From Clostridia bacterium (GTDB taxonomy: Bacteria > Bacillota > Clostridia > Oscillospirales > UBA644), in assembly GCA_017440085.1 (NCBI GenBank), contig JAFSHW010000027.1, forward strand, positions 1-32,559: 32,559 bases of DNA, written 5' to 3'. The notes beneath the pieces are model-generated. The model had not been told where the DNA came from, did not search any database, and worked only from the letters and a program-made list of their open reading frames with translations. Position 1 is the first letter of the stretch, and every line of letters begins with the position of its first letter. The translations under genes were made by a program, and so were the position numbers. Positions 1 through 7,206 of this stretch are shown one piece after another.

Positions 1-249
1 CTTGGTTTCAAAAACAGAGACGTTATAGATCTTCGGATGAAGAACGCCGTCTGCACCTGATAAAAATTCTACAAAATCAAGCTTGCCGCCGTTATAATCC
101 AACGCAAGTTCGTTATTGAAATAATAGTGCCTTGAACCGACACATTGCCCCTTGCCCAATACAGACTCGACCTCGGACTGAGTCATACCTAAATAAATTG
201 AGGCGGAATCTATCACTATTTTTTCCAGCGGACAGATCTCTATATTCAT
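1..249 (-). CDS. Hypothetical protein, 3' end outside window
   Basis: The frame is open from an ATG at 249 down to the window edge (83 codons, no stop), so the C-terminus is missing. A good ribosome binding site (AAAGGAG) lies 8 bases upstream. The N-terminus contains the stretch YLGMTQSEVESVLGKG, which resembles the 'GMT..EV..LLGKP' turn of small BamE/SmpA-like folds, but this similarity is weak and no family is claimed. The gene begins 14 bases after the stop of the methyltransferase gene on the same strand, so the two are probably co-transcribed. No signal peptide or membrane segment is seen in the visible part. Function unknown. Confidence 0.7.
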   Translation of the reverse strand, partial: MNIEICPLEKIVIDSASIYLGMTQSEVESVLGKGQCVGSRHYYFNNELALDYNGGKLDFVEFLSGADGVLHPKIYNVSVFETK

Positions 250-263
250 AATCAGGACTCCTT

Positions 264-1019
264 TTATTTTTGTGCTATTATTATGGGCTGATAGAATCCT
301 GTTTCTTCGGGGAAAAGCCATTTTACATTTTTACAGCCATATAAAATAAATAAATTTGTAAGTTCTTCCCTGCGGGTCGCACGGTACTCGCATTCGAACT
401 TGCTGACGGAAACAGGTCCGTCATCGTCAATTATATACTGGATAAGTTTATAATGATCTCCGTTCCATTCCCAGGTCTGAAAAGAAACTCGCTGACCTTT
501 TTCGGTTTTGTGGATATATGGCGGAGAATAAGGGGGTTTGTCTTTCAAAAGAGCATCATAATCGCGGATACTACCCACAAAAATTCCGTTTTCTTTAATC
601 TGACCTGCTATGCTCTTTATCGCTCTTTCCAGATCTTCACTTGAAAGCATATGCGGCAAAGCATTGTCCATACAGATCACAATATTAAACCGGTCCGCAA
701 AAGTGCTTGACAAGTCACGAAAATCCGCATTTTTAAAATCTATTTCCACATGGGCTTTTTCTGACCTGATCTTTGCTTCCGCAATTTCAACATTGCTTAT
801 ATCGGAAGCAGTTACCTTATAACCAAGTGAAGCCAGACCTATTGCCTGAGTTCCGATTCCGCAAGCGCAATCAAGAATGTGAGCCGTAGAATCAAAACCG
901 TGATCCGCAAAAAGCTTTTGCAGAATCTGAGCCTGTTCGTGGGTGGTAGCTCCCCAATCAAGAAACAGCTTGTCATACTGCGGCGCTAAATTATCATAAA
1001 AAGTCTGCGTAATGCTCAT
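264..1019 (-). CDS. Class I SAM-dependent methyltransferase
   Basis: A 251-residue soluble protein. SAM-binding motif I is visible as ILDCACGIGTQAIGLA near residues 48-63, followed by an acidic turn (TASDIS) that would bind the ribose and by ICMDNALPHM as the post-motif-II segment; this is the class I Rossmann methyltransferase pattern and resembles glycine/small-molecule N-methyltransferases. The substrate cannot be told from sequence. The reading frame extends upstream to 1043, but AAAAGGAG lies inside that extension, 8 bases before the ATG at 1019, so 1019 is the better start. It lies between a DUF4177 gene upstream and an unknown gene 14 bases downstream, which suggests one operon. Confidence 0.85.
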   Translation of the reverse strand: MSITQTFYDNLAPQYDKLFLDWGATTHEQAQILQKLFADHGFDSTAHILDCACGIGTQAIGLASLGYKVTASDISNVEIAEAKIRSEKAHVEIDFKNADFRDLSSTFADRFNIVICMDNALPHMLSSEDLERAIKSIAGQIKENGIFVGSIRDYDALLKDKPPYSPPYIHKTEKGQRVSFQTWEWNGDHYKLIQYIIDDDGPVSVSKFECEYRATRREELTNLFILYGCKNVKWLFPEETGFYQPIIIAQK

Positions 1020-1085
1020 TGGTACAGCTCCTTTTAAACGCAAGTTAGGGAATTTTTTAATTTTATTTCTTAGTTAAATTGGAAT

Positions 1086-1271
1086 TTATACATCCATCTC
1101 AAAAACCAAATCCATATCTTTGATTTTCCCATAATCGCTGATTACTGTTGGTATGTAGCCTACATATCGAAATCCTTTTTTGGCATATTCATCAATAATC
1201 TGCCTATGTTCTTCTGATTTTGCTCCAATAAATCTTCCTACATGCACAGAAACATATTCGTACTTTTTCAT
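1086..1271 (-). CDS. DUF4177 domain protein
   Basis: A complete 61-residue protein that is essentially one DUF4177 domain: it opens with MKKYEYVSVHVG, has the central helix HRQIIDEYAKKGFRYVG, and ends with a hydrophobic strand (DMDLVFEMDV). That strand-helix-strand layout with 'EYA.KG.RYVGYIPT' is typical of the family. Its role is not known. AGAGGT lies 7 bases before the ATG. The methyltransferase gene follows 66 bases downstream on the same strand. No convincing promoter was found in the 200 bases upstream. Confidence 0.8.
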   Translation of the reverse strand: MKKYEYVSVHVGRFIGAKSEEHRQIIDEYAKKGFRYVGYIPTVISDYGKIKDMDLVFEMDV

Positions 1272-1432
1272 TATGTAATACCTCTACAAAATCTTATTTA
1301 TCAAACATAATATAAGTTTTCTTATGGCTTATAAGTTCTTACTGCTATTTCTTTCAAAGTAGATTTGCGGTAGCCGTTAATTGTTCCGTGATTATATTTG
1401 AGCTTTGCTCGGTAAAAGTTTTTTTGAAGGGG

Positions 1433-1470
1433 TACGGGGAAACAATTTTTACAAAAAATGTTTCCCCGTA
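1433..1470 (-). terminator. 12-bp perfect hairpin after dapA, possible terminator
   Basis: Arms 1433-1444 (TACGGGGAAACA) and 1459-1470 pair perfectly around a 14-base A/T-rich loop. It sits 10 bases after the dapA stop, so it is placed to end the asd-dapA transcript. No run of U follows at once on the minus strand, so intrinsic termination is uncertain. It could instead be an mRNA 3'-end stabiliser or a dispersed intergenic hairpin. Confidence 0.5.
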
Positions 1471-1480
1471 AAACATCCAA

Positions 1481-2350
1481 TTATAAATACTTCTTAAGTT
1501 TTTCCAGATTAGCTTCGCTCATTTCGCAGAGGGGCAGACGGCATTCGCCTACTTCAAAGCCGAGAACGTTCAAAGCTGTTTTTACGGGAATGGGGTTGGT
1601 TTCGATGAAGAGGGCATTGATGAGGTTATTGTAAGCCTTCTGCATCTTCGCACTTTCTGCGATCTTTCCGTCCATAAAGAGCTGGCAAATTTCGTGTGTT
1701 TCCTTGGGTCTGATGTTTGAAAGTACGGAAATTACGCCCTTTGCACCAAGAGACATCATGGGAACGATAAGACCGTCATCACCGGAGTAAATATCAAGCT
1801 CGTCGCCGCAGATATCCATTGTCTTAACAAGAGCCGCAACGTCGCCGTTAGCTTCTTTAGCCGCAACTATATTGGGGTGCTTGCAGAGTTCGCCGTAAGT
1901 TTCGGGGAGAATGTTCATACCGGTTCTGCCGGGAACATTGTAAAGAATCATAGGAAGGTCTACTCTGTCAGCAACGTATTCAAAGTGCTTGATAAGACCT
2001 TTCTGCGTAGTCTTGTTGTAGTAAGGTGTAACCTGAAGATGTGCGTCAGCGCCAACTTCCTTTGCAAACTGAGAAAGTTCGAGGGAGTATGCGGTATCGT
2101 TGGAGCCTGTGCCTGCGATTACGGGGATTCTGCCCGCAACTTTTTCAACGGTGAATCTGATAACTTCCTTGTGCTCGTCGTCTGTGAGGGTGGAAGCTTC
2201 GCCTGTCGTGCCGCAAGCTACGATAGCATCTGTGCTGTTTGAGATCTGATATTCAATGAGTTCTTCAAGTTTTTTGTAGTTTACTGAACCGTCTTCGAGG
2301 AACGGCGTTACAAGTGCAACAGCGGCACCTGTGAAAATTGTTTTTTTCAT
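1481..2350 (-). CDS. dapA: 4-hydroxy-tetrahydrodipicolinate synthase
   Basis: This enzyme condenses pyruvate with aspartate semialdehyde, the first committed step to diaminopimelate and lysine. The 289 residues are the normal family length. Visible landmarks of the TIM-barrel aldolase are GTTGE (47-51), the catalytic Tyr137 in LYNVPGRTG, and the Schiff-base Lys165 in VAAKEANGD, equivalent to Tyr133 and Lys161 of the E. coli enzyme. It is cytoplasmic. It starts 27 bases after asd, which makes its substrate, so asd-dapA form a two-step operon under the lysine riboswitch at 3615-3776. AAAAGGG precedes the ATG at about 11 bases. Confidence 0.97.
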   Translation of the reverse strand: MKKTIFTGAAVALVTPFLEDGSVNYKKLEELIEYQISNSTDAIVACGTTGEASTLTDDEHKEVIRFTVEKVAGRIPVIAGTGSNDTAYSLELSQFAKEVGADAHLQVTPYYNKTTQKGLIKHFEYVADRVDLPMILYNVPGRTGMNILPETYGELCKHPNIVAAKEANGDVAALVKTMDICGDELDIYSGDDGLIVPMMSLGAKGVISVLSNIRPKETHEICQLFMDGKIAESAKMQKAYNNLINALFIETNPIPVKTALNVLGFEVGECRLPLCEMSEANLEKLKKYL

Positions 2351-2377
2351 ATTTTTAAAACCCTTTTATATGTAGAA

Positions 2378-3457
2378 TTAGTCAAAATAACCCTTTGCGG
2401 CATAAAGTTCAGCCATTTCAACAGCACCGCCAGCAGCACCGCGGAGAGTGTTGTGGGAAAGGCAAACGAATTTGTAGTCGTACTGTGTGTCTTCTCTGAG
2501 ACGACCGATGGAAACAGCCATACCGTTTTCAAGGTTTCTGTGGAGTTTAGCCTGAGGATAGTTATCTTCTTCGAAGTAGTTGAGGAACTGCTTGGGTGCG
2601 GAGGGAAGTTCTAGATCCTGGGGAACACCCTTATATTCTTTCCAGATCTGAAGAATTTCTTCTTTGGAGGGTTTGTTTTCAAAGCTTACGAAAACAGCTG
2701 CGAAATGACCGTTGGAAACGGGAACTCTAAGGCACTGAGTTGTAATGCAGGGAGTTTCAGCGGGAACGATTTTACCGTCTTTCATTTCGCCCCAAACCTT
2801 GAGAGGTTCTTTTTCTGATTTTTCTTCTTCGCCTCCGATGTAAGGAATCAAGTTGTCAACCATTTCGGGCCAAGTATCAAATGTTTTACCTGCACCGGAA
2901 ATAGCCTGATACGTGCAAGCGAGGACGTTTTTAATACCGAATTTTTTAAGGGGATGAAGTGCAGGAACGTAGCTCTGAATGGAGCAGTTGGATTTAACGG
3001 AGATGAAGCCTCGTTTTGTGCCGAGGCGAGCCTTCTGAGCTTCAACGATAGCAAGGTGGTCATCGTTGATTTCGGGAATGATCATAGGAACGTCGTCTGT
3101 GAATCTGTGAGCAGAGTTATTGGACATAACGGGGCATTCGTGTTTAGCGTAAGCTTCTTCAAGAGCTTTGATTTCGTCTTTTTTCATATCAACTGCGCAG
3201 AAAACGAAATCTACCTGAGCCGTGATTTTTTCAATATCAGCGGTAGCGTCCATTACTACCATATCTTTCATAGATTCGGGCATAGGCTTTTCAAGAAGCC
3301 AACGTGAACCTACTGCTTCCGCATAAGTTTTGCCTGCGGAACGGGGAGAAGCTGCGAGAGCTTTAACTTTGAACCAAGGGTGGTTTTCAAGAAGTACGGC
3401 AAATCTCTGGCCAACCATACCTGTGGCACCGATAATACCTACGTTGTAAGTTTTCAT
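2378..3457 (-). CDS. asd: Aspartate-semialdehyde dehydrogenase
   Basis: This enzyme reduces aspartyl phosphate to aspartate semialdehyde with NADPH, feeding lysine/diaminopimelate, threonine and methionine synthesis. The N-terminus holds the NADP-binding loop GATGMVGQ (residues 10-17), and the catalytic cysteine is Cys158 in [10 protein letters not shown]. At 359 residues, with SNCS rather than the 'NPNC' seen in the shorter classical bacterial enzymes, it fits the longer archaeal/fungal-type subfamily, which also occurs in clostridia and Bacteroidetes. It is the first gene of the asd-dapA operon; the transcript leader carries a lysine riboswitch and terminator, so expression should fall when lysine is plentiful. 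ATG at 3457 is preceded by GAGGA. Confidence 0.96.
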   Translation of the reverse strand: MKTYNVGIIGATGMVGQRFAVLLENHPWFKVKALAASPRSAGKTYAEAVGSRWLLEKPMPESMKDMVVMDATADIEKITAQVDFVFCAVDMKKDEIKALEEAYAKHECPVMSNNSAHRFTDDVPMIIPEINDDHLAIVEAQKARLGTKRGFISVKSNCSIQSYVPALHPLKKFGIKNVLACTYQAISGAGKTFDTWPEMVDNLIPYIGGEEEKSEKEPLKVWGEMKDGKIVPAETPCITTQCLRVPVSNGHFAAVFVSFENKPSKEEILQIWKEYKGVPQDLELPSAPKQFLNYFEEDNYPQAKLHRNLENGMAVSIGRLREDTQYDYKFVCLSHNTLRGAAGGAVEMAELYAAKGYFD

Positions 3458-3481
3458 TTCTAAAAATCCTCATTTCTTACT

Positions 3482-3496
3482 GCCGCTTTTTGCGGC
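3482..3496 (-). other. Small GC hairpin in asd leader
   Basis: GCCGC and GCGGC (3482-3486, 3492-3496) pair around a five-base homopolymer loop, 25 to 40 bases before the asd start. A matching GCCGC/GCGGC hairpin with a four-base T loop sits before gpmI (32195-32208). It may shape the 5' end of the translated message; no function is shown. Confidence 0.4.
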
Positions 3497-3542
3497 TCTT
3501 ATATAATATGTAATTGATATGCTATTTGCCAATTTATAAATT

Positions 3543-3567
3543 AAAAAAAGACGGAAGCTCCGTCTTT
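3543..3567 (-). terminator. Riboswitch-controlled intrinsic terminator
   Basis: A 9-bp perfect stem (3547-3555 with 3559-3567, arms AAAGACGGA/TCCGTCTTT, three-base loop) is followed on the minus strand by an unbroken run of seven T including the stem end. It lies between the lysine aptamer and asd, the position expected for the expression platform of a transcriptional lysine OFF switch. Confidence 0.88.
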
Positions 3568-3614
3568 AACAATCTTGTATGAAAATATACTCATACCAAA
3601 ATTTATAAATTACG

Positions 3615-3776
3615 GATAGCTCTCTGCAAAAAATATTTACAGCAGTCACAGGGTTATTTACACGAGTGACCGGATAAAAGCCCCTTTCGGCAGAACTTTT
3701 TCCTCGGCGATGAAGCCTTTCACCCGCCGTGCCCAAAACGGTTATTCGGGATACTGATCGTCAACGCACCTCTATC
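3615..3776 (-). promoter_or_regulatory. Lysine riboswitch (L box)
   Basis: Read on the minus strand, the element opens with GATAGAGGTGCG (3776-3765) and closes with GAGAGCTATC (3624-3615), so GATAG/CTATC form the P1 closing stem as in the B. subtilis lysC leader. Between them lie AGTAT shortly after the first arm, GGTGAAAGGCTTCATCGCCGA, and the paired GGTCAC/GTGAC arm near the 3' side, all hallmarks of the lysine aptamer. The length (about 162 nt) and the downstream gene asd fit. By family knowledge, lysine binding favours the terminator at 3543-3567 and shuts down asd-dapA. No covariance search could be run. Confidence 0.92.
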
Positions 3777-3785
3777 AATGATAAC

Positions 3786-3814
3786 ATTATAGCAAAGATA
3801 AACGGCAGTGTCAA
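3786..3814 (-). promoter_or_regulatory. Vegetative promoter of asd-dapA
   Basis: TTGACA (3814-3809) and TATAAT (3791-3786) are both exact consensus with a 17-base spacer. Transcription would start about 10 bases before the first arm of the lysine riboswitch. Confidence 0.93.
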
Positions 3815-3853
3815 CACTTGAATAGTAAATTTTTATGACAACTGCCGTATTTC

Positions 3854-3882
3854 TTGACTTTCCGCCACTAATATGGTATACT
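3854..3882 (+). promoter_or_regulatory. Vegetative promoter of queA
   Basis: TTGACT (3854-3859) and TATACT (3877-3882) with a 17-base spacer, about 48 bases upstream of the queA ATG. It diverges from the asd promoter, the two -35 boxes being about 40 bases apart. Confidence 0.88.
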
Positions 3883-3930
3883 TTTATACGAAATATCACT
3901 AAAAAACAGCGAAAAGGAACGTTAAAATAA

Positions 3931-4950
3931 ATGAATCTCCACGATTTTTACTACGATTTGCCAGAGGCTCTTATAGCTCAGCACCCTGCCGCAAAGCGCG
4001 ACGAAAGCCGCTTGATGATACTCCACCGTGAAGACGGAACTGTTGAGCATAGGATTTTCCACGACGTTGTGGATTATTTTGAAGAGGGCGACTGCCTGGT
4101 AATCAACGACTCAAGGGTTATCCCAGCACGTCTTTTCGGCGCACGCGAGGGTAAAGAGGAGGAAATCGAAGTATTTCTTCTTAGACCGCAGGCTGAAAAA
4201 AACGTTTGGGAGTGTCTTGTAAAACCTGGCAAAAAAATGAAAGTGGGCACGAAAATAATTATCAGCGGCGTGCCTGCAGAAGTTCTCTCTATTACTGACG
4301 AGGGTAACAGAATGATTCGCTTCGACTTCGATGGTGATTTCAATAAAAAGCTGGAAGAAATCGGCGAAATTCCCTTGCCACCGTACATCACAGCTAAAGA
4401 TCAGGATTACTCCAGATACCAGACTGTTTATGCCGAACACAACGGTTCCGTTGCCGCACCCACAGCAGGACTTCATTTTACGGAAGAGCTGCTCCAAAAG
4501 CTGAAAGATAAGGGCGTAAATATCTGCCACGTAACGCTTCACGTTGGTTTGGGAACCTTCAGACCCGTTAAGACTGAAAATATCGAAGAACACAAAATGC
4601 ATTCTGAATTTTACATTTTGCCGGAAAACACCGTTGAAACCATCAAAAAGACTAAAGCCGCAGGCAAAAAAGTAACCGCAGTTGGAACCACTTGCTGCAG
4701 AGTTCTTGAAACTGCTGGCAGAAATCTGCCACTTGAGGCTCAAAGCGGCGAAACGAGTATTTTTATCTATCCCGGATTCAAATTTAACGTAATTGATAGA
4801 CTTATCACAAATTTCCACCTGCCCGAAAGCACTTTGATTATGCTAATTTCCGCATTGGCAGGTAAAGAAAACGTAATGAACGCATACAAAACTGCCGTTG
4901 AGGAAAAATACAGGTTCTTCAGTTTTGGTGACAGTATGTTCATTCAATAA
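3931..4950 (+). CDS. queA: tRNA preQ1(34) S-adenosylmethionine ribosyltransferase-isomerase
   Basis: QueA transfers and isomerises the ribosyl part of SAM onto preQ1-modified tRNA, giving epoxyqueuosine at wobble position 34. The 339 residues match the family from start to end: the opening DFYYDLPEALIAQHPA, the LHVGLGTFRPV segment, MHSEFYILP, and the C-terminal GFKFNVIDRLITNFHLPEST followed by LIMLISALAG. The protein is cytoplasmic. It has its own promoter (3854-3882) and a UUCG-capped terminator right after the stop, so it is a single-gene transcript. AAGGAA lies about 13 bases before the ATG, a rather long spacing. No other queuosine gene is in the window. Confidence 0.97.
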   Translation: MNLHDFYYDLPEALIAQHPAAKRDESRLMILHREDGTVEHRIFHDVVDYFEEGDCLVINDSRVIPARLFGAREGKEEEIEVFLLRPQAEKNVWECLVKPGKKMKVGTKIIISGVPAEVLSITDEGNRMIRFDFDGDFNKKLEEIGEIPLPPYITAKDQDYSRYQTVYAEHNGSVAAPTAGLHFTEELLQKLKDKGVNICHVTLHVGLGTFRPVKTENIEEHKMHSEFYILPENTVETIKKTKAAGKKVTAVGTTCCRVLETAGRNLPLEAQSGETSIFIYPGFKFNVIDRLITNFHLPESTLIMLISALAGKENVMNAYKTAVEEKYRFFSFGDSMFIQ

Positions 4951-4959
4951 ACACAATTT

Positions 4960-4990
4960 CCCCATTTCTTCGGAAGTGGGGCTTTATTTT
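4960..4990 (+). terminator. Terminator of queA with UUCG tetraloop
   Basis: A 9-bp stem (4960-4968 with 4973-4981, one G-T pair) closed by the very stable C(TTCG)G loop, followed by CTTTATTTT. It starts 9 bases after the queA stop. Confidence 0.88.
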
Positions 4991-5002
4991 AAACATTATT
5001 CA

Positions 5003-5031
5003 TTGACTTCCTTATAAAAGTGTGGTATACT
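5003..5031 (+). promoter_or_regulatory. Promoter of dgkA-era-recO-mutS2-comEC block
   Basis: TTGACT (5003-5008) and TATACT (5026-5031) with a 17-base spacer, followed by a short leader to the kinase start at 5066. No other strong promoter was seen up to comEC, so this probably drives the whole block. Confidence 0.87.
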
Positions 5032-5065
5032 GTATGTTGAGATATTGTATTAGGCGGTGATTTTA

Positions 5066-5524
5066 TTGAAAGGGCTTTTGAAAAGCTTTGCGTATGCCTT
5101 TAACGGCTTGAAAAATGCCATCCTCACGGAACGAAATTTCAGAATTCATATGGCAGCCATTTATTTTGTGCTTTATTTTGCTTCTCTCTACGGATTGACC
5201 TCTACGCAGTACGCGGTTCTGGCAATTATTCTTGCCTTGATTCCTGCCTTGGAGCTTGTAAATACCGCATTGGAAAATACTGTAAATATGATTACTGAAA
5301 AGCACAGCGACTTTGCAAAAATCGCAAAGGATTCAGCAGCCGCGGCAGTTCTGGTTGCAAGCATAGGGGCTGTGGGTGTGGCAATTTCGCTGTTTTCCGA
5401 TGTTGAAAAGCTATTAAATGCTTTAAATTTGATTCTTTCAATACCGCATTTCCCTATTTTGATTATAACGGCAATATTTTGGATATATTTTATATTTTTC
5501 TTTGGTGAAAAACGTGATAAATAA
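5066..5524 (+). CDS. dgkA: Diacylglycerol/undecaprenol kinase family protein
   Basis: An integral membrane kinase of the DgkA/UndPK family; in Gram-positives this family phosphorylates undecaprenol to feed the carrier-lipid pool for wall synthesis. It carries the family's ALELVNTALENTVN helix, the basic N-terminus before RNFRIH, and AKDSAAAAVL in the third helix. About 152 residues is longer than the usual 120-130, because of an extra C-terminal hydrophobic segment (LSIPHFPILIITAIFWIYFIFF), giving about four membrane segments. The frame opens at GTG 5057, but GGCGGTGA overlaps that codon and sits 5 bases before the TTG at 5066, which is therefore preferred. The era gene follows 13 bases later. 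Confidence 0.88.
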   Translation: MKGLLKSFAYAFNGLKNAILTERNFRIHMAAIYFVLYFASLYGLTSTQYAVLAIILALIPALELVNTALENTVNMITEKHSDFAKIAKDSAAAAVLVASIGAVGVAISLFSDVEKLLNALNLILSIPHFPILIITAIFWIYFIFFFGEKRDK

Positions 5525-5537
5525 AGGACGGTAAAAA

Positions 5538-6434
5538 ATGAAAAGTGGATTTGTTTCAATCGTAGGGCGTGCAAACGTAGGTAAAAGCACACTTATGAAC
5601 TCACTTATCGGTGAGAAAATCGCCATCGTTTCAGATAAACCTCAGACAACTCGCGGCAGAGTTACCGGTATTTACAACGATGATGACGTTCAGTTGGTGT
5701 TTATTGATACTCCCGGTATTCATACTCCAAAAAATAAATTGGGCGAGCATATGATAAAAACTTCTGCGGAAGCCTTTTCGGGCGTAGACGTGGTTCTTTT
5801 CGTGGCTGAAGCTAAAAAGCCCAGAACGGCAGAGCTTCAGATAATCGAAAAGCTTAAAGGCTCAAGCGTTCCCGTAATTTTAGTTTTGAATAAGGTTGAT
5901 ATTATTCCCAAGGGTGAGGTTGCAGAAGCCATAGGTGAATATTCTCAGCTTTATCCTTTCGCCTCAATCATTCCCGTTTCAGCTAAGAGGGAAGACGGCG
6001 TTGATATAGTTTTGAATGAAATTCTGCCCTATATTGACGAAGGCGAACTTCTTTACCCTACGGATATTGCTACCGATATGACCTCACGCCAGCTTGTTGA
6101 GGAAATCGTTCGCGAAAAATTTCTTAATAATCTTTATGATGAAATTCCCCACGGTATCGCCATTGAAACCGTGGTTTACAAGGATACTGAAACCACCAAG
6201 GGCGAACCAATTTCAAACATAAACATCAATATTATTTGCGAAAAAGAACAGCACAAAGGTATGATTATCGGCAAAAAGGGCGCAATGCTCAAAAAGACAA
6301 TGTCTGAAGCTCGCGCTGATATTGAAGACCTTTTGGGCCAAAAAATTTATATGGAATGTCACGTTAAGGTTCGTGAAAACTGGCGTGATAACGAAAGTCT
6401 TATCCGTTCCTACGGATTGAACTTTATGGAATAA
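5538..6434 (+). CDS. era: GTPase Era
   Basis: Era binds the 3' end of 16S rRNA and helps mature the 30S subunit. The N-terminal GTPase domain has G1 GRANVGKST (10-18), G3 DTPG (57-60), G4 NKVD (118-121) and a VSAK G5 (147-150). The C-terminal KH domain has its GKKG loop at 245-248. At 298 residues it is full length. It lies 13 bases after the kinase gene and 13 bases before recO, an arrangement common in Firmicutes. ATG is preceded by AAGGACGG. Confidence 0.98.
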   Translation: MKSGFVSIVGRANVGKSTLMNSLIGEKIAIVSDKPQTTRGRVTGIYNDDDVQLVFIDTPGIHTPKNKLGEHMIKTSAEAFSGVDVVLFVAEAKKPRTAELQIIEKLKGSSVPVILVLNKVDIIPKGEVAEAIGEYSQLYPFASIIPVSAKREDGVDIVLNEILPYIDEGELLYPTDIATDMTSRQLVEEIVREKFLNNLYDEIPHGIAIETVVYKDTETTKGEPISNININIICEKEQHKGMIIGKKGAMLKKTMSEARADIEDLLGQKIYMECHVKVRENWRDNESLIRSYGLNFME

Positions 6435-6447
6435 ACGGGTTATATAA

Positions 6448-7194
6448 ATGAAAGATTTTAAGGTGAACGGAATAGTTCTGAGAGCAGCACCTTTCAAGGA
6501 AAGCAGCGCTGTTCTGACCTTGCTTACCGCTGAAAGAGGGAAAATCGCGGTAGTCGCTCAAGGAGTTCGTAAGGTTAAAAAGAGCGGACTTTTTGCTCAG
6601 CCATTTTCCTATTCGGAATTTGTTCTCAGCCAAAGTAAAGGGCTTCCCGTTTGCCGTTCCGCAGATTTGAAAGAAACCTTCTACGGTTTACGGGAGGATA
6701 TGGACCGACTTGCCATCGGGCAGTATCTTCTTGAAATCTCTCTGCTTGTGGGGGAGGATGTTACCGACGGAAGTGATTTTCTCAAGCTTCTGCTGAATTC
6801 TCTTTATCTACTTTCCCGAAAAGAAAGCGGAATTTCACCTGCCGTAGTGAAGACTGTCTACGAGCTGAAGTTTGCGGCGCTCAGCGGTTACGGCGTTGAC
6901 CCTGAAATTTGCACCGATTGCGGAAAAACGGCTGAATATTGGAGCTTTGAAGAGGGCTTCCTCTGCGGAAACTGCGCTACGGAAAAGTTCGCAGTAATTC
7001 ACCCGGTTTCTTCTGCGGTGAAGAAGGCGTTAACCCACATACTTTCAACTGATGGGAAAGGCTCTTATTCGTTTAAAATGAGCGAAAAAGCTTTCGGAGA
7101 CCTTTCGACCCTTTCCGAAAAATATCTGGAAGCCAAAACCGAAACCCGATTCAGAGCCTTGGAGTTTATCTCCAAAATGGGCTCAAATGAATAG
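6448..7194 (+). CDS. recO: DNA repair protein RecO
   Basis: RecO anneals single strands and loads RecA together with RecR in gap repair. The N-terminal OB fold is seen in VNGIVLRAAPFKESSAVLTLLTAERGK. The C-terminal part has the zinc site Cys155-x2-Cys158 and Cys173-x2-Cys176 found in many but not all RecO proteins. At 248 residues it has the usual length. It is placed tightly between era and mutS2. No ideal ribosome binding site precedes it; the GGTTAT region before the ATG suggests translational coupling to era. Confidence 0.95.
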   Translation: MKDFKVNGIVLRAAPFKESSAVLTLLTAERGKIAVVAQGVRKVKKSGLFAQPFSYSEFVLSQSKGLPVCRSADLKETFYGLREDMDRLAIGQYLLEISLLVGEDVTDGSDFLKLLLNSLYLLSRKESGISPAVVKTVYELKFAALSGYGVDPEICTDCGKTAEYWSFEEGFLCGNCATEKFAVIHPVSSAVKKALTHILSTDGKGSYSFKMSEKAFGDLSTLSEKYLEAKTETRFRALEFISKMGSNE

Positions 7195-7206
7195 AAAGGA
7201 AACGAA

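Noticed and set aside
1019-1043. Upstream start of the methyltransferase at 1043
   Set aside because: The ribosome binding site lies inside the extension and fits the ATG at 1019.
4111-4818. A 235-codon minus-strand frame inside queA
   Set aside because: Composition is typical of antisense frames, no start signals are seen, and it lies wholly within an intact conserved gene.
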